The position numbers were made by a program, and so were the translations under genes. A stretch of 36,875 bases of DNA, from positions 1-36,875 of the forward strand of contig NZ_VSEY01000077.1 of assembly GCF_008086045.1 (NCBI RefSeq), in the 5' to 3' direction. This document shows, piece after piece, positions 24,188-36,649 of the stretch. How positions within the stretch are numbered: the first letter of the stretch is position 1; the number at the start of each line of letters is the position of its first letter. Origin of the DNA: Nonomuraea sp. PA05. Its GTDB lineage: Bacteria > Actinomycetota > Actinomycetes > Streptosporangiales > Streptosporangiaceae. Under the pieces are notes generated by a model, which was not told the DNA's origin, ran no database searches, and saw only the letters and a list, made by a program, of their open reading frames with translations.

Positions 24188-24744
24188 TGACTCACGATCC
24201 GGACCTGCGCGCCTCAGACGCCGACCGCGACCGCGTGGCCGCCGCGCTTTCCGAGGCGCTCGCCACGGGAAGACTCACCACCGTCGAGCACGCCGACCGC
24301 CTCGACCTCGCCTACACGGCCAGGACCGTCGGCGACCTCGTCCCCCTCACCCGCGACCTGCCCGAGGTGTCCGCGTCCGACGCGCCCGCCGCGATCGAAC
24401 GGCAGGTCATCAGCTCCAAGTTCAGCAAGGTCGTGCGCAAGGGGCGCTGGGTCGCCTCGCGGCACACCACGCTGTCGGCCCGCTTCGGAGCCCTGATCAT
24501 CGACCTGTCGGACGCCGTGCTGCCGGGCCGCGAGATCACCGTCGAGACCAGCGCGCGCTTCAGCAAGGTGATCGTGCGGGTGCCCGAGAACGCCCACGTC
24601 ATCGACGAGGGCAGCGCCCTGTTCGGCAAGCGCCAGGTGACGGCCGGGTCCTCCGGCGACGGCCCGCTCATCAGGCTGACCGGAGCGTCCAAGTTCTCCA
24701 AGGTGATCGTCACCCGGGGCAAGGACGACTGGAACCTGCACTAG
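24187..24744 (+). CDS. DUF1707 domain protein with LiaF-like C-terminal domain
   Basis: This 185-residue protein has an N-terminal DUF1707 domain (DLRASDADRDRVAAALSEAL and GRLTTVEHADRLDLAYTART, about 6-58). A beta-rich C-terminal part follows, with repeated SKFSKV/ARFSKV segments (about 77, 124 and 175) resembling the LiaF-type cell-wall-stress domain. There is no membrane helix, so it is probably cytoplasmic or peripheral. It starts at GTG with no ribosome binding site but a nearby -10-like TAGACT. DUF1707 proteins are widespread in actinobacteria and their role is unsettled. Confidence 0.85.
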   Translation: MTHDPDLRASDADRDRVAAALSEALATGRLTTVEHADRLDLAYTARTVGDLVPLTRDLPEVSASDAPAAIERQVISSKFSKVVRKGRWVASRHTTLSARFGALIIDLSDAVLPGREITVETSARFSKVIVRVPENAHVIDEGSALFGKRQVTAGSSGDGPLIRLTGASKFSKVIVTRGKDDWNLH

Positions 24745-24909
24745 CGCTCCCACCTGCGCGAGGTGACCAGGACTGGAACGGCCGTGTGCGGGAACCAAGA
24801 GGTCCTGCCCGCCGGTTAACCTGACACCTGCCTCGCCTGATGCGGACATACCGAGCCCGCGTACCGGCCAAGCCGTGGCGGCGGGCTCTGATGCCGTACG
24901 AGGTGAGCA

Positions 24910-25959
24910 TTGTCCGAGGGCCTGCCAGTCGCGCTCGACGCCATGGGCGGCGACCACGCGCCGCACGAGATCGTGGCCGGAGCGGTGCACGCGGTGCGCG
25001 AGCGCGGCCTGCCCGTGGTGCTCGTCGGCTCCCCGCGCGTGCTCTACGAGGCGCTCGCCGACCACGACGCCACCAAGGAGATCTCCATCGTCCGCGCGGA
25101 AGAGGCGCTGGAGATGGACGAGGGCGCGCTGGCCAGCCTGCGCCGGCCCCGCTCCAGCATCGCGATCGCCTGCCACCTGGTCCGCCGCGGCGACGCCTGC
25201 GCCGTCGTCTCCGCGGGATCGACAGCGGGCATCGTCACCACCGGCAGGCTGCGGCTCAAGGGCCAGCAGGGCGTGCTCCGGCCGGCCATCGCCGTCGACC
25301 TGCCCACGCTGCCCGCCCCCGCCGTGCTCCTCGACGCGGGCGCGAACGCCGAGGTCAAGCCGGAGATGCTGGTGCAGTTCGCGCACCTCGGCGCCACGTA
25401 CGCCGAGCTCGCCCACGGCATCAAGGACCCCAAGGTCGGCCTGCTCACCATCGGCAGCGAGGCCGAGAAGGGCGACAAACTGGTCAGGCGCGCGCACGAG
25501 CTGCTGCAGGGCTCCCCCGGCATCCACTTCACCGGCAACGTCGAGGGCCACGACCTGCTGACCGGCAAGGTCGATGTGATCACCACCGACGGGTTCACGG
25601 GCAACGTGGCGCTCAAGACCATGGAGGGCGCCGTCCGCTACGCCTTCGCCGAGCTGCGGGAGGCGATCAGCGAGAGCAGGCTGGCCCGCCTCGGCGCCGC
25701 CATGCAGCGCTCCCGCCTGCGCGAGCTGCGGCAGCGCCTCGACTCCGAGGCGCACGGCGGCGCCGTGCTGCTCGGGCTCAACGGAACCGTCGTCATCGCC
25801 CACGGCGCCTCCAGGGCCCAGGGCATCAGCGCCGCCTGCCGCCTCGCCGCCGACCTGTCGGCCGCCGGCGTGGTGAACGCGATCGGCGAGCGGATGGCCG
25901 TGCCGAGCCGCTCCCACAGGCTGTGGAAATCCAGCCGCGGCGCAGACGCCGTCGAGTGA
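24910..25959 (+). CDS. plsX: Phosphate acyltransferase PlsX
   Basis: This 349-residue protein makes acyl-phosphate from acyl-ACP for phospholipid synthesis at the membrane surface. The N-terminal ALDAMGGDHAP motif, the SAGSTAG loop, the GNVEGHDLLTGKVDVITTDG block and the C-terminal GGAVLLGLNG are characteristic. The start is TTG at 24910, with GAGGTGA 4 nt upstream. The usual partners (rpmF, fabD/H, acpP, rnc) are absent, so this copy stands outside the standard fatty-acid cluster and may be a second copy. Confidence 0.92.
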   Translation: MSEGLPVALDAMGGDHAPHEIVAGAVHAVRERGLPVVLVGSPRVLYEALADHDATKEISIVRAEEALEMDEGALASLRRPRSSIAIACHLVRRGDACAVVSAGSTAGIVTTGRLRLKGQQGVLRPAIAVDLPTLPAPAVLLDAGANAEVKPEMLVQFAHLGATYAELAHGIKDPKVGLLTIGSEAEKGDKLVRRAHELLQGSPGIHFTGNVEGHDLLTGKVDVITTDGFTGNVALKTMEGAVRYAFAELREAISESRLARLGAAMQRSRLRELRQRLDSEAHGGAVLLGLNGTVVIAHGASRAQGISAACRLAADLSAAGVVNAIGERMAVPSRSHRLWKSSRGADAVE

Positions 25960-26032
25960 CGACCCAAGTCGCTGCCGCGGACCCGGGTCAACCCATAGGG
26001 TGTGAGACCGATCCACAGAAACGGGGGCTTAT

Positions 26033-30180
<4,148 letters not shown>

Positions 30181-30215
30181 ACAGGCAGTTGGCTCAAAGT
30201 CTCCCGTTCCGCCGT

Positions 30216-30244
30216 GGGCGCGCCTCCACCGGGTTGGCGCGCCC
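30216..30244 (+). terminator. Candidate terminator after argS
   Basis: GGGCGCGCC (30216-30224) pairs exactly with GGCGCGCCC (30236-30244) across an 11-nt loop, 36 bp after the argS stop. No U-run follows. Confidence 0.55.
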
Positions 30245-30300
30245 CAACGGCTAGGCTTTACGCGGTCATGAACTGAGGCCGAAATGGGGAGTTCTCTGCC

Positions 30301-31635
30301 TTGAGCACGGACCTGACTGCGAGCCCCCCAGCAGCGACCGAACTGCATCGCTACGCCGAGGCGCTGCTGGCGCACCTCGCCGCCAAGGGCACCGCGCCTC
30401 CGGCCGCACCGAGCTTCAGCGACGTCTCGGGCTACTGGCTGCCGCCGGCTCTCGAAGCGCTCGTCGCCCTCCTCGCCGGCGACGACCCGCTCGAACCGCT
30501 GAGCCGGGCCGCCGGGCGCGACCAGCAACAAACCGCCCTCTTCCTCTGCCTGGCACTGGCCGTGTCCGGGCAGGGCAGCCGCATCCACGCCTCCTGGCTG
30601 GGCACCGCCTTCGGCGAACTGTCACTCGACCGCCCGGTCTCCCACGGCCAGCGCTCGCTCTGGCTGGCCGCCGCCCGCGGCGCCTACGGGCCCGCCGGCA
30701 AGATCTTCGTGCTGCGCAAGCTCGACGCCCTCGCCGTCCAGGAGCACGCCGACCCCCAGCAGTGGGTGCAGGCCCTCGTCCCTGGCGAGCCCGCCGTCGT
30801 CGTGCCGCCGTCCCTGGCCGACTTCCCGGAGATGGCCGAAATCCCCGAACTGGCCCGGCCCGCCGTGGCCGCCGCCCGGCTCGCCCGGCTGCGCGGGCGG
30901 TGCGCCGAGATCACCTCCGCGCGGCAGACCGAGCACGACTCACCCGCCCCGCTCGACAACAACCCGGCCACCCCGGCCGCCAACTGGGCCGAGGACGAGC
31001 CCCTCGCCGTCCTGCGCACCCTCATCGGCCAGGGCGGGCCCGCGGGGCCGATGGCGTCGCTCACCTCGTACCTGCTCGACGACCTGCGCCCCGGCGCCGA
31101 CCCGCACCTCGCGGCGATCGCCCTGCACGTCGCGGCGCCGATCCTGCGCGGCGTCTCCGAGGAGCTCGAAGCCGACAGCCGCCTCGAACCCCCTGCCACC
31201 CTCACCGTCCCCCTCCTCGGCCACCGCATCCACCTGCGCCCCGAAGGGCCCGACCAGGCCTCCCTGGCCGCCGCCGAGGAGTCGATCGTCACCGAGGGTA
31301 TGATCCCGCGCGGCCGCCCGTGGGCCGCCCTCGTCCTCACCGTCGCCGGCGTCGCCTGCCTCGTCGGCGCCGCCCTCACCACCCGCCTGCTCGCCGCCGC
31401 CGCCGTCGCCATGATCGGGCTGGCTGGCTGGCAGCTCTGGCAACGCCGCAAACTCGTCGAGGCTGATGCCCGGTATGTGGCTGGGCAGGTGAACGAGTTG
31501 AAGGAGCTGGCCGAGGGGGCGGTGTGGGCGCTGCACGCGTACGCCCGTGAGGCGGAGGATCGGGCCAAGCAGGCGGGGGAGGACGCGGCCGAACTGACGC
31601 GCCTCATCCGCCGCGGCCCCCGCGCCGCCCACTAA
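30301..31635 (+). CDS. Membrane protein of unknown function
   Basis: This 444-residue protein starts at TTG with GGGGAG 9 nt upstream. Residues 1-340 are soluble, Ala/Leu/Pro-rich and mostly helical. Two hydrophobic segments (about 344-383) follow, with VLTVAGVACLVGAAL and LLAAAAVAMIGLAGW separated by a short turn. The C-terminal 60 residues form a charged helix likely to be a coiled coil (EADARYVAGQVNELKELAEG). No family is recognised. The topology of a large N-terminal domain, a hairpin in the membrane and a C-terminal coiled coil would leave both ends on the same side of the membrane. Confidence 0.75.
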   Translation: MSTDLTASPPAATELHRYAEALLAHLAAKGTAPPAAPSFSDVSGYWLPPALEALVALLAGDDPLEPLSRAAGRDQQQTALFLCLALAVSGQGSRIHASWLGTAFGELSLDRPVSHGQRSLWLAAARGAYGPAGKIFVLRKLDALAVQEHADPQQWVQALVPGEPAVVVPPSLADFPEMAEIPELARPAVAAARLARLRGRCAEITSARQTEHDSPAPLDNNPATPAANWAEDEPLAVLRTLIGQGGPAGPMASLTSYLLDDLRPGADPHLAAIALHVAAPILRGVSEELEADSRLEPPATLTVPLLGHRIHLRPEGPDQASLAAAEESIVTEGMIPRGRPWAALVLTVAGVACLVGAALTTRLLAAAAVAMIGLAGWQLWQRRKLVEADARYVAGQVNELKELAEGAVWALHAYAREAEDRAKQAGEDAAELTRLIRRGPRAAH

Positions 31636-31658
31636 CACCCCACCCACGCCCCGCCCAC

Positions 31659-31796
31659 CCACGCCCGGCCCTTGTCCGCGCCAGGCCCTTACCTGCCCGC
31701 ACGCCTTAAGCCACGCCCGGCCCTTGCCCGCGCCAGGCCCTTACCTGCCCGCACGCCTTAGGCCACGCCAGCCCTTACCTGCCCGCACGCCTTAAG
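31659..31796. repeat. C-rich 52-bp tandem repeats
   Basis: Copy 1 (31659-31710) and copy 2 (31711-31762) are 52 bp and differ at two positions. Copy 3 (31763-31796) is the same unit with an internal 18-bp deletion. Degenerate C-rich copies continue to about 31980. The plus strand is strikingly C-rich and G-poor. The array fills the gap between two convergent genes. Confidence 0.9.
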
Positions 31797-32055
31797 CCAC
31801 GCCAGGGCCTTGCCCACGCCAGGGCCTGGGCAACGCCCGGCCTTCGGCCACGCCCGACCCGCGCGCCCGCATCACGCCCAGCCCTGCCACGCGCATTAAG
31901 CCCTGCCTTCGACTACGCCCTGCCCCCCACTACGCACTACGCCCTGCCCGCGACCTGCCCTGCCCCCACCGGGCCCTGACCCGGCCTGCCTGCCGGCCTC
32001 ATGCCCGGCCCGAGCCGCCCACGTCACCTCGCCACCCCCGCGCCCACACGACGAA
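31797..32055. repeat. Degenerate C-rich low-complexity sequence
   Basis: The sequence is a succession of short CCACGCC, GCCCTGCC and CCCGCC motifs that look like decayed copies of the repeat to the left. There is no open frame with coding character on either strand. Confidence 0.6.
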
Positions 32056-32088
32056 GAACCTGCCCGGATCAATCTCCCGGACAGGTTC
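32056..32088 (-). terminator. Candidate terminator of sepF
   Basis: A 12-bp stem with one mismatch (32056-32067 with 32077-32088; GAACCTG pairs with CAGGTTC at the base) closes a short loop 32 bp after the sepF stop codon. It is followed on the minus strand by TTCGTCG, a weak U-tract. Confidence 0.55.
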
Positions 32089-32119
32089 CCCACACTCATC
32101 AGCTCGTCGTGCTACGGCC

Positions 32120-32503
32120 TCAGGTCGTCTCGATCTCCACGTGCGCCGGCGCAAGCAGAAAGACGCGCTCAGCGATGCGCTCGATCCGCCCCTCGCAGCC
32201 GAACGCAAGCCCGGCCGCGAAGTCCACCATCCGCGTCGCCTCGGGCATCGACATGCCCGTCACGTCCATGATCACCGTCTGACCGTCTCGGAAGTGCTGG
32301 CCGATCAACGGTGCGTCGTTGTACTTGAGCGGCTGGACCATCACGATCCGCGACGAGTCCACGTTCGCGCGCCACCGCCTGGCGGCTCGCTCGGTGGCCG
32401 GGACGTACTCGTCCTCGTACTGCTCGTCGTCGTCATAGCCCTCGTCGTAGTGATCGACCCCGCTCAGGCCAAGGTAGCTCACCACCTTGCGCACTGCCCC
32501 CAT
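32120..32503 (-). CDS. sepF: SepF-like cell-division protein
   Basis: This 127-residue protein has the SepF membrane-binding N-terminus MGAVRKVVSYLGL, an acidic linker (DEGYDDDEQYEDEY) and the C-terminal DUF552 domain. The domain motifs are MVQPLKYNDAPLIGQHFRDG, VIMDVTGMSMPEATRMVDF and the closing RVFLLAP. SepF anchors FtsZ to the membrane. The usual dcw-cluster neighbours (ftsZ, pgeF, yggS, divIVA) are absent, so this is probably a SepF paralog of the kind found as extra copies in filamentous actinomycetes. AAAGGAC lies about 7 nt before the ATG. Confidence 0.9.
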   Translation of the reverse strand: MGAVRKVVSYLGLSGVDHYDEGYDDDEQYEDEYVPATERAARRWRANVDSSRIVMVQPLKYNDAPLIGQHFRDGQTVIMDVTGMSMPEATRMVDFAAGLAFGCEGRIERIAERVFLLAPAHVEIETT

Positions 32504-32671
32504 CGGCTTGTCCTTTCCTCAGGAACTCACCGTAATCGGCACGTCCCTACACATTGGACGGTAACCGACGATTCCGCATTCGCCACGCGACACGCCCAGC
32601 CCTAATTCCATTTTGTACGGCTTGCAGCCTGCTTGCAGCTGGATATCCGACCCCCGTATACCATCAGCCAC

Positions 32672-33440
32672 ATGCGCCTCTTCACGGTCGACGCCTTCAC
32701 TGACTCAGCTTTCCAGGGTAATCCCGCGGCTGTCTGCCTGTTGGACACTCCGGTTACTGAGCAATGGATGCAGAGCGTAGCCATGGAGATGAACCTCTCC
32801 GAGACCGCCTACCTGCACGGGGATTCGCTCCGGTGGTTCACCCCGGCAGTTGAGGTCACTCTCTGTGGCCATGCCACGCTCGCGACCGCGCACGTCCTCT
32901 ATTCGACCGGTGCGGCGGAGGGGGCAGCTCGAATTCAACACGGCCAGCGGGACGCTCACCGTGAATCGGCGCCCGGACGGCATGATCACAATGGATTTCC
33001 CCGCCAAGGAGGTCACCCCCGCAGAGGCTCCGCCCGGCCTGGAGAAAGCCCTCGGCGCCACCCCTGTGTGGGTTGGCAAAAGTCAGCTCGACCTGCTGGT
33101 GGAGCTGGACTCAGAAGAAACGGTAAGTAGCCTTACCCCAGACATCACTGCTCTAAACACAGTGGACGCAAGAGGAATCATCGTCACAGCACCCGGCACC
33201 GAAACCGACTTCGTCTCCCGCTTCTTCGCCCCCAGGGTGGGGGTGCCGGAGGACCCGGTGACGGGCTCGGCCCACTGCGCCCTGTCTCCCTACTGGTCGG
33301 CCCGCCTCGGCCGCGCCTCCCTCGTGGGCGCTCAGCTCTCCGCCCGCGGCGGCCTCGTCCACGTCACCCACGCCGGCGACCGAGTCCACCTCGCCGGACG
33401 GGCCGTCACGGTGATGTCGGGCACCCTGCACGTCGCCTGA
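32672..33440 (+). pseudogene. PhzF-family isomerase gene, frameshifted
   Basis: The first frame (from ATG 32672) encodes MRLFTVDAFTDSAFQGNPAA and the catalytic-Glu motif NLSETAYL, then loses homology after LYSTGAAEG. The second frame (from about 32925 to 33440) carries QLEFNTASGTLTV through DPVTGSAHCALSPYW, the C-terminal PhzF signature. The two join exactly if one G is removed from the five-G run at 32920-32924, giving EGQLEF and a normal length of about 255 residues. PhzF proteins are epimerase-like isomerases of varied substrates. This is either a recent pseudogene or a homopolymer sequencing error. Confidence 0.85.
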
Positions 33441-33675
33441 TGCGTCGACCGGGTGTCGGCGCACGGGGCCAGGTGCAGAGTTAGGTACAAGTACACGTGC
33501 ACAGGTGAGCGGTGTGTCCGCTGCTGGGGTCGGTGGCGTTGTCCGGGCGGACCCCCGGCGATGACGGGCAGGCCGAGGGCGTGTCCGGTCACGCACCAGA
33601 CCACCACGGTCGCGGCTTCACCGCATCAGGGAGAGGCGGTCTTCCCGCATCGGCGGCCGGCAGCCCCTGCGACCT

Positions 33676-33753
33676 TCCCTGGAATCGCTTCGCGAGATCA
33701 GGACCGCTGCTCCGTCCCTGGAATCGCTTCGCGAGATCAGGACCGCCGCTCCG
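33676..33753. repeat. 39-bp tandem duplication
   Basis: Copy 1 (33676-33714) and copy 2 (33715-33753) differ by one base (CTG/CCG). Copy 2 contains the stop codon and last codons of the LuxR-type regulator remnant, so copy 1 is a duplicated gene end. Confidence 0.95.
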
Positions 33754-34160
33754 TCAGGCGCAGAGCGAGCTGGGTGCGATCACGCAGCCCCAGCTTGCGC
33801 AGCACGCTCGAGACGTGGTTCTTCACCGTGCCCTCGGTGATGTGCGGCCGGGTGGCGATCTCCCTGTTGGCGGCCCCGGCGGCCACCATCCACGCCACTT
33901 CGAGCTCCCTGCCCGACAGCACGTCCTCGCCGGAGAACGCGCCGCGCGCCGGTGTCCTGCGCCGGTCGGCGACCAGCCGGGCGGCGACCGGGCTGCTCAG
34001 CACGGTCTCGCCGCGACCGGCGCGCAGGACGGCCGCGACCAGTTCGTCGGGTGAGCAGTCCTTGAGCAGGTAGCCGACGGCTCCGCCGCGCAGCGCCCCG
34101 AAGATCTATTCGTCCTCGTCGAAGGTGCTGAGTACGATCGCCGCCACCGCGGGTGCTTGC
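33737..34160 (-). pseudogene. NarL/LuxR-type response regulator, broken
   Basis: The minus strand encodes the end of a receiver domain (AIVLSTFDEDE, stop, IFGALRGGAVGYLLKDCSPDEL) and an intact LuxR DNA-binding domain (LSGRELEVAWMVAAGAANREIA, then TVKNHVSSVLRKLGL). A TAG at 34106-34108 replaces the usual Tyr codon in the DEDEY motif. The N-terminal half of the receiver with the phosphorylated Asp is missing. The C-terminal 88 residues could still be translated from GTG at 34003, but signal input is lost. Confidence 0.85.
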
Positions 34161-34175
34161 CTGACAGCCGGGTGA

Positions 34176-34289
34176 TCAGTCCGGCACGGTGCTGAGCAGC
34201 ATCAGGTTGACCGCGACCGTGGCCCCGAGCACCAGCCAGAACACCACGGTCAGGAGAGCAGGCCGATCGGGGTCACGTAGCCATGCCAT
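34176..34289 (-). pseudogene. Short membrane-segment frame, possible sensor-kinase N-terminal remnant
   Basis: A 37-codon frame begins MAWLRDPDRPALLTVVFWLV and has one hydrophobic helix. It lies just upstream of the broken response regulator on the same strand. In this regulator class a sensor kinase with N-terminal helices normally precedes the regulator, so a deletion joining the kinase start to the regulator middle would explain both. It could instead be an independent small membrane protein. Confidence 0.4.
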
Positions 34290-34413
34290 ACGACGAACCT
34301 ACGGTTCCGCCGGGCACCCTGTGATCCACCGAAGGTCACCATGACGTTGGTCATGGTGAGTTCTATCCCTGGCTCGATGCGCCGAGACTCCGCGCTTCCC
34401 TAGCGTTCCCGGC

Positions 34414-35193
34414 ATGAAGACGCTCTGGACCGTCCTCCTCGCCATGGTCCTCATATTCGCCCAGGCAATCATCGGCTCCACCCTCCCGTTACTGTTCCTC
34501 AGCCGGACGAGCCCACTGCTGAGTCTTCTCGGCCCACTCGGTATCACGCTCACCGCGCTGCTGTTCGTCTATCTGATCCGGAGATTTCTGGACCGGCGGC
34601 CATGGTCGTCTCTGGGCTGGCGGAAACCGTGGCACATCGTGCTCGGCGTCTTCGCGGGTGCGCTGCCCATACTCGCCGCCTGTGGGATGGCCATGGCTGT
34701 GGGGGCCGGAACCTGGGTGTCGGTGGACGCTTCCGTCCTGCTGGGTGCGCTGCCGCTGGGCGTCGTCGTGCTGCTGCTCAATCAGGCATTCCCGGAAGAA
34801 CTGCTCTGGCGCGGCCATGTCTTCGACAGCCTGTCGCAACGGCTGTCGCCACGAGCGGTCCTGATCATCACGTCGGTCGCATTCGGTTCCGTCCACGTCT
34901 TCTCCCAAGGCTCGGGAACCACCATCGGGGAAAAGCTGCTCTATGCGCTCATGGCCACGGCGCTCGGTTTCGCGGCCGGGGCGGCGCGGGTGCGTGGCGG
35001 CGGGCTGTGGATGGCGGCCGGCGTGCACCTGGGCTTCCACTTGGGCATGCGCAGCGTGCCCATGAAGCCGGAGAGCTTCAGCATCCTGCTCGTGCTGATG
35101 GCCATCGGGCTCGCGCTGGCGGGAGCCGTACTGCTCAGGGGTCAGGGCATCACCGAAACGAATCCGCGGGCAAGCGACCAGGCGGCGGCCTGA
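34414..35193 (+). CDS. CPBP family intramembrane metalloprotease
   Basis: This 259-residue protein has about seven to eight hydrophobic segments and the CPBP/CAAX-protease motifs. EELLWRG (about 129-135) supplies the EExxxR motif, SVHVFSQG the second and HLGFHLG (about 206-212) the third, a full set of catalytic Glu/His residues. Bacterial members act in the membrane, some in bacteriocin immunity or protein maturation; the role here is unknown. The ATG at 34414 lacks a strong ribosome binding site. It diverges from the two-component remnant, which may once have regulated it. Confidence 0.87.
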   Translation: MKTLWTVLLAMVLIFAQAIIGSTLPLLFLSRTSPLLSLLGPLGITLTALLFVYLIRRFLDRRPWSSLGWRKPWHIVLGVFAGALPILAACGMAMAVGAGTWVSVDASVLLGALPLGVVVLLLNQAFPEELLWRGHVFDSLSQRLSPRAVLIITSVAFGSVHVFSQGSGTTIGEKLLYALMATALGFAAGAARVRGGGLWMAAGVHLGFHLGMRSVPMKPESFSILLVLMAIGLALAGAVLLRGQGITETNPRASDQAAA

Positions 35194-35277
35194 GGACGTA
35201 GCCCGAGTTCCTAAGCCAGGGCGCGCTCAGCACGTTGCCACGCTCCAGGGGCGTGGTCGACCGCCAGGAAGGCAGGC

Positions 35278-35757
35278 ATGGGCGGGGGCGCGCTCATCGC
35301 TCTCCTTCGGCCATGCCGTACCGCTCCGCGGGCAGGTCCGCGGGGGACTGGCTCTCTCAGTTGCGGTGAACGTGTGGTCACCAGATTCAGATCGCAAGTC
35401 GGGTTGTCATTCTTGAGTGGCCGGCGACGAGTTGGCCTTTCCGACGTCGCCGAAATCTACGAGCGTCTCACCGGCACCTCGACCAGATCCCAGGCGCTGC
35501 TGACTTCTGAGCAGCTCCTCACCCAGCGGCTGCGCCCGGGCCGATCCTGGCCGTTCGCCCGCCAGCCGCCCCCGGCCATGCCCGAGGAGGCGGAGACGCT
35601 CCAGACAATCGCTGCACCACCTCTGCACATCTGCGCGTACCTGCCTCTGCACAACCACCTGTACGCCGACACCGGGTCTGACGACGCCCTGCTCGCGGCT
35701 CCTGACGGGTATTCCGGGTGCCGCGCCGCTTGGCGCGAGTGGCGGGACAACTGTTAG
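35278..35757 (+). CDS. Doubtful open reading frame, unknown
   Basis: This 159-codon frame runs between the CPBP gene and the DinB-like gene. The first 50 codons lack third-position GC bias. From GLSDVAEIYERLTG on, the bias is more normal, and the frame ends 9 bp before the next gene. I recognise no domain. It may be the eroded end of a former gene. The rest of the 573-bp gap shows nothing identifiable. Confidence 0.25.
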   Translation: MGGGALIALLRPCRTAPRAGPRGTGSLSCGERVVTRFRSQVGLSFLSGRRRVGLSDVAEIYERLTGTSTRSQALLTSEQLLTQRLRPGRSWPFARQPPPAMPEEAETLQTIAAPPLHICAYLPLHNHLYADTGSDDALLAAPDGYSGCRAAWREWRDNC

Positions 35758-35766
35758 GTTCCGGGC

Positions 35767-36264
35767 ATGAGAACAGTCCCGTTCACCGGTGGTGAGAAGG
35801 AAAGCCTCCAGGCCAGCATGGACCGGCATCGCGACGCGGTGCTGTGGAAGATCGAGGGACTGGACGACGAGGCGCTGCGACGCCCTATGACCCCGTCAGG
35901 GACGAATCTGCTGGGCCTGGTCAAGCACCTGGCAGCCGTTGAGTACTGGTGGTTCGCCGACGCGTTCGGGCAGGAGCACGAGGAACTCCCCTTCGACGAC
36001 GATGACGAGAACGCCGACCTGCGCGTCGACGCCGGCGAGACCACCGCCGAGGTCCTCGCCTTCTACGCCCGCGCCCGCGCGTCCTCGGACAAGGTCATCG
36101 AGAAGTTCGACCTCGAAGACCTCGGCACCAACGAGCGCGGCGAGAGGATGACGCTGCGCTGGATCCTCATCCACATGATCGAGGAGACCGCCCGGCACGC
36201 CGGCCACATGGACATCGTGCGCGAGCTCATCGACGGCGAGAGCGGCGACCACCGGCGTGTCTAG
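35767..36264 (+). CDS. DinB-superfamily protein (DUF664)
   Basis: This 165-residue four-helix-bundle protein has the metal-binding histidine pattern of the DinB/YfiT-like group: LVKHLAAVEYWWF (about 52-64) and HMIEETARHAGHMDIVREL (about 137-155). Actinobacterial members include mycothiol-dependent enzymes; the actual reaction here is unknown. The start ATG comes soon after the preceding doubtful frame, with no strong ribosome binding site. Confidence 0.88.
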   Translation: MRTVPFTGGEKESLQASMDRHRDAVLWKIEGLDDEALRRPMTPSGTNLLGLVKHLAAVEYWWFADAFGQEHEELPFDDDDENADLRVDAGETTAEVLAFYARARASSDKVIEKFDLEDLGTNERGERMTLRWILIHMIEETARHAGHMDIVRELIDGESGDHRRV

Positions 36265-36282
36265 CGCTGTGAGCGGAGATGA

Positions 36283-36534
36283 TCACCGGGTTGGGTGAGG
36301 GTTCAGGCTGCCTGGGTAAGTGGTCGGCCGCCTCAGCGGATGCCCCTTCTCGCTGCGCATGCGGGCGCCCTTGCGGCGTTGGGCGGTCAGCGCGTCGGGG
36401 TGACGGGCAGGAGCGCTGCGCCAGTGCAGGTAGGCGTGCGGGGCCCGGGTCTGGACGGCGTGGTCGGGGTGGTCGGGGTTGGCCAAGGGCCGTAAGGGTC
36501 CGAGGTGCGCCTCGTCGGGTTGGCCCAGGACGCG
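36283..36534 (-). pseudogene. IS630-type transposase, C-terminal remnant
   Basis: The minus-strand frame reads DEAHLGPLRPLANPDHPDH, then HAYLHWRSAPARHPDALTAQ and RRKGARMRSEKG. This resembles the end of IS630-family DDE transposases as remembered: IEAHFGPLR, DHP-H, a YLRWRN helix and a basic RSEKG tail. The catalytic DDE region is not present upstream in any frame I can follow, so this is a degraded fragment. Assignment rests on pattern memory. Confidence 0.5.
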
Positions 36535-36649
36535 TGAGCAGCAGCCAGACCTTAGGCGCGTTGGAGGGCAAATCCGCGGCGGGTCAGCAGGTTGTGCGTA
36601 AGGCTTCCGGCCGAGGGTGAAGACGCGGCAGGGAAGGCGGCACAGGGAG

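Noticed and set aside
31659..31980. Possible CRISPR array
   Set aside because: Units are adjacent with no unique spacers, and no cas genes are present.
35407..35829. 140-codon minus-strand frame across the CPBP-DinB gap
   Set aside because: It overlaps the start of the well-supported DinB-like gene and has no recognisable motif.
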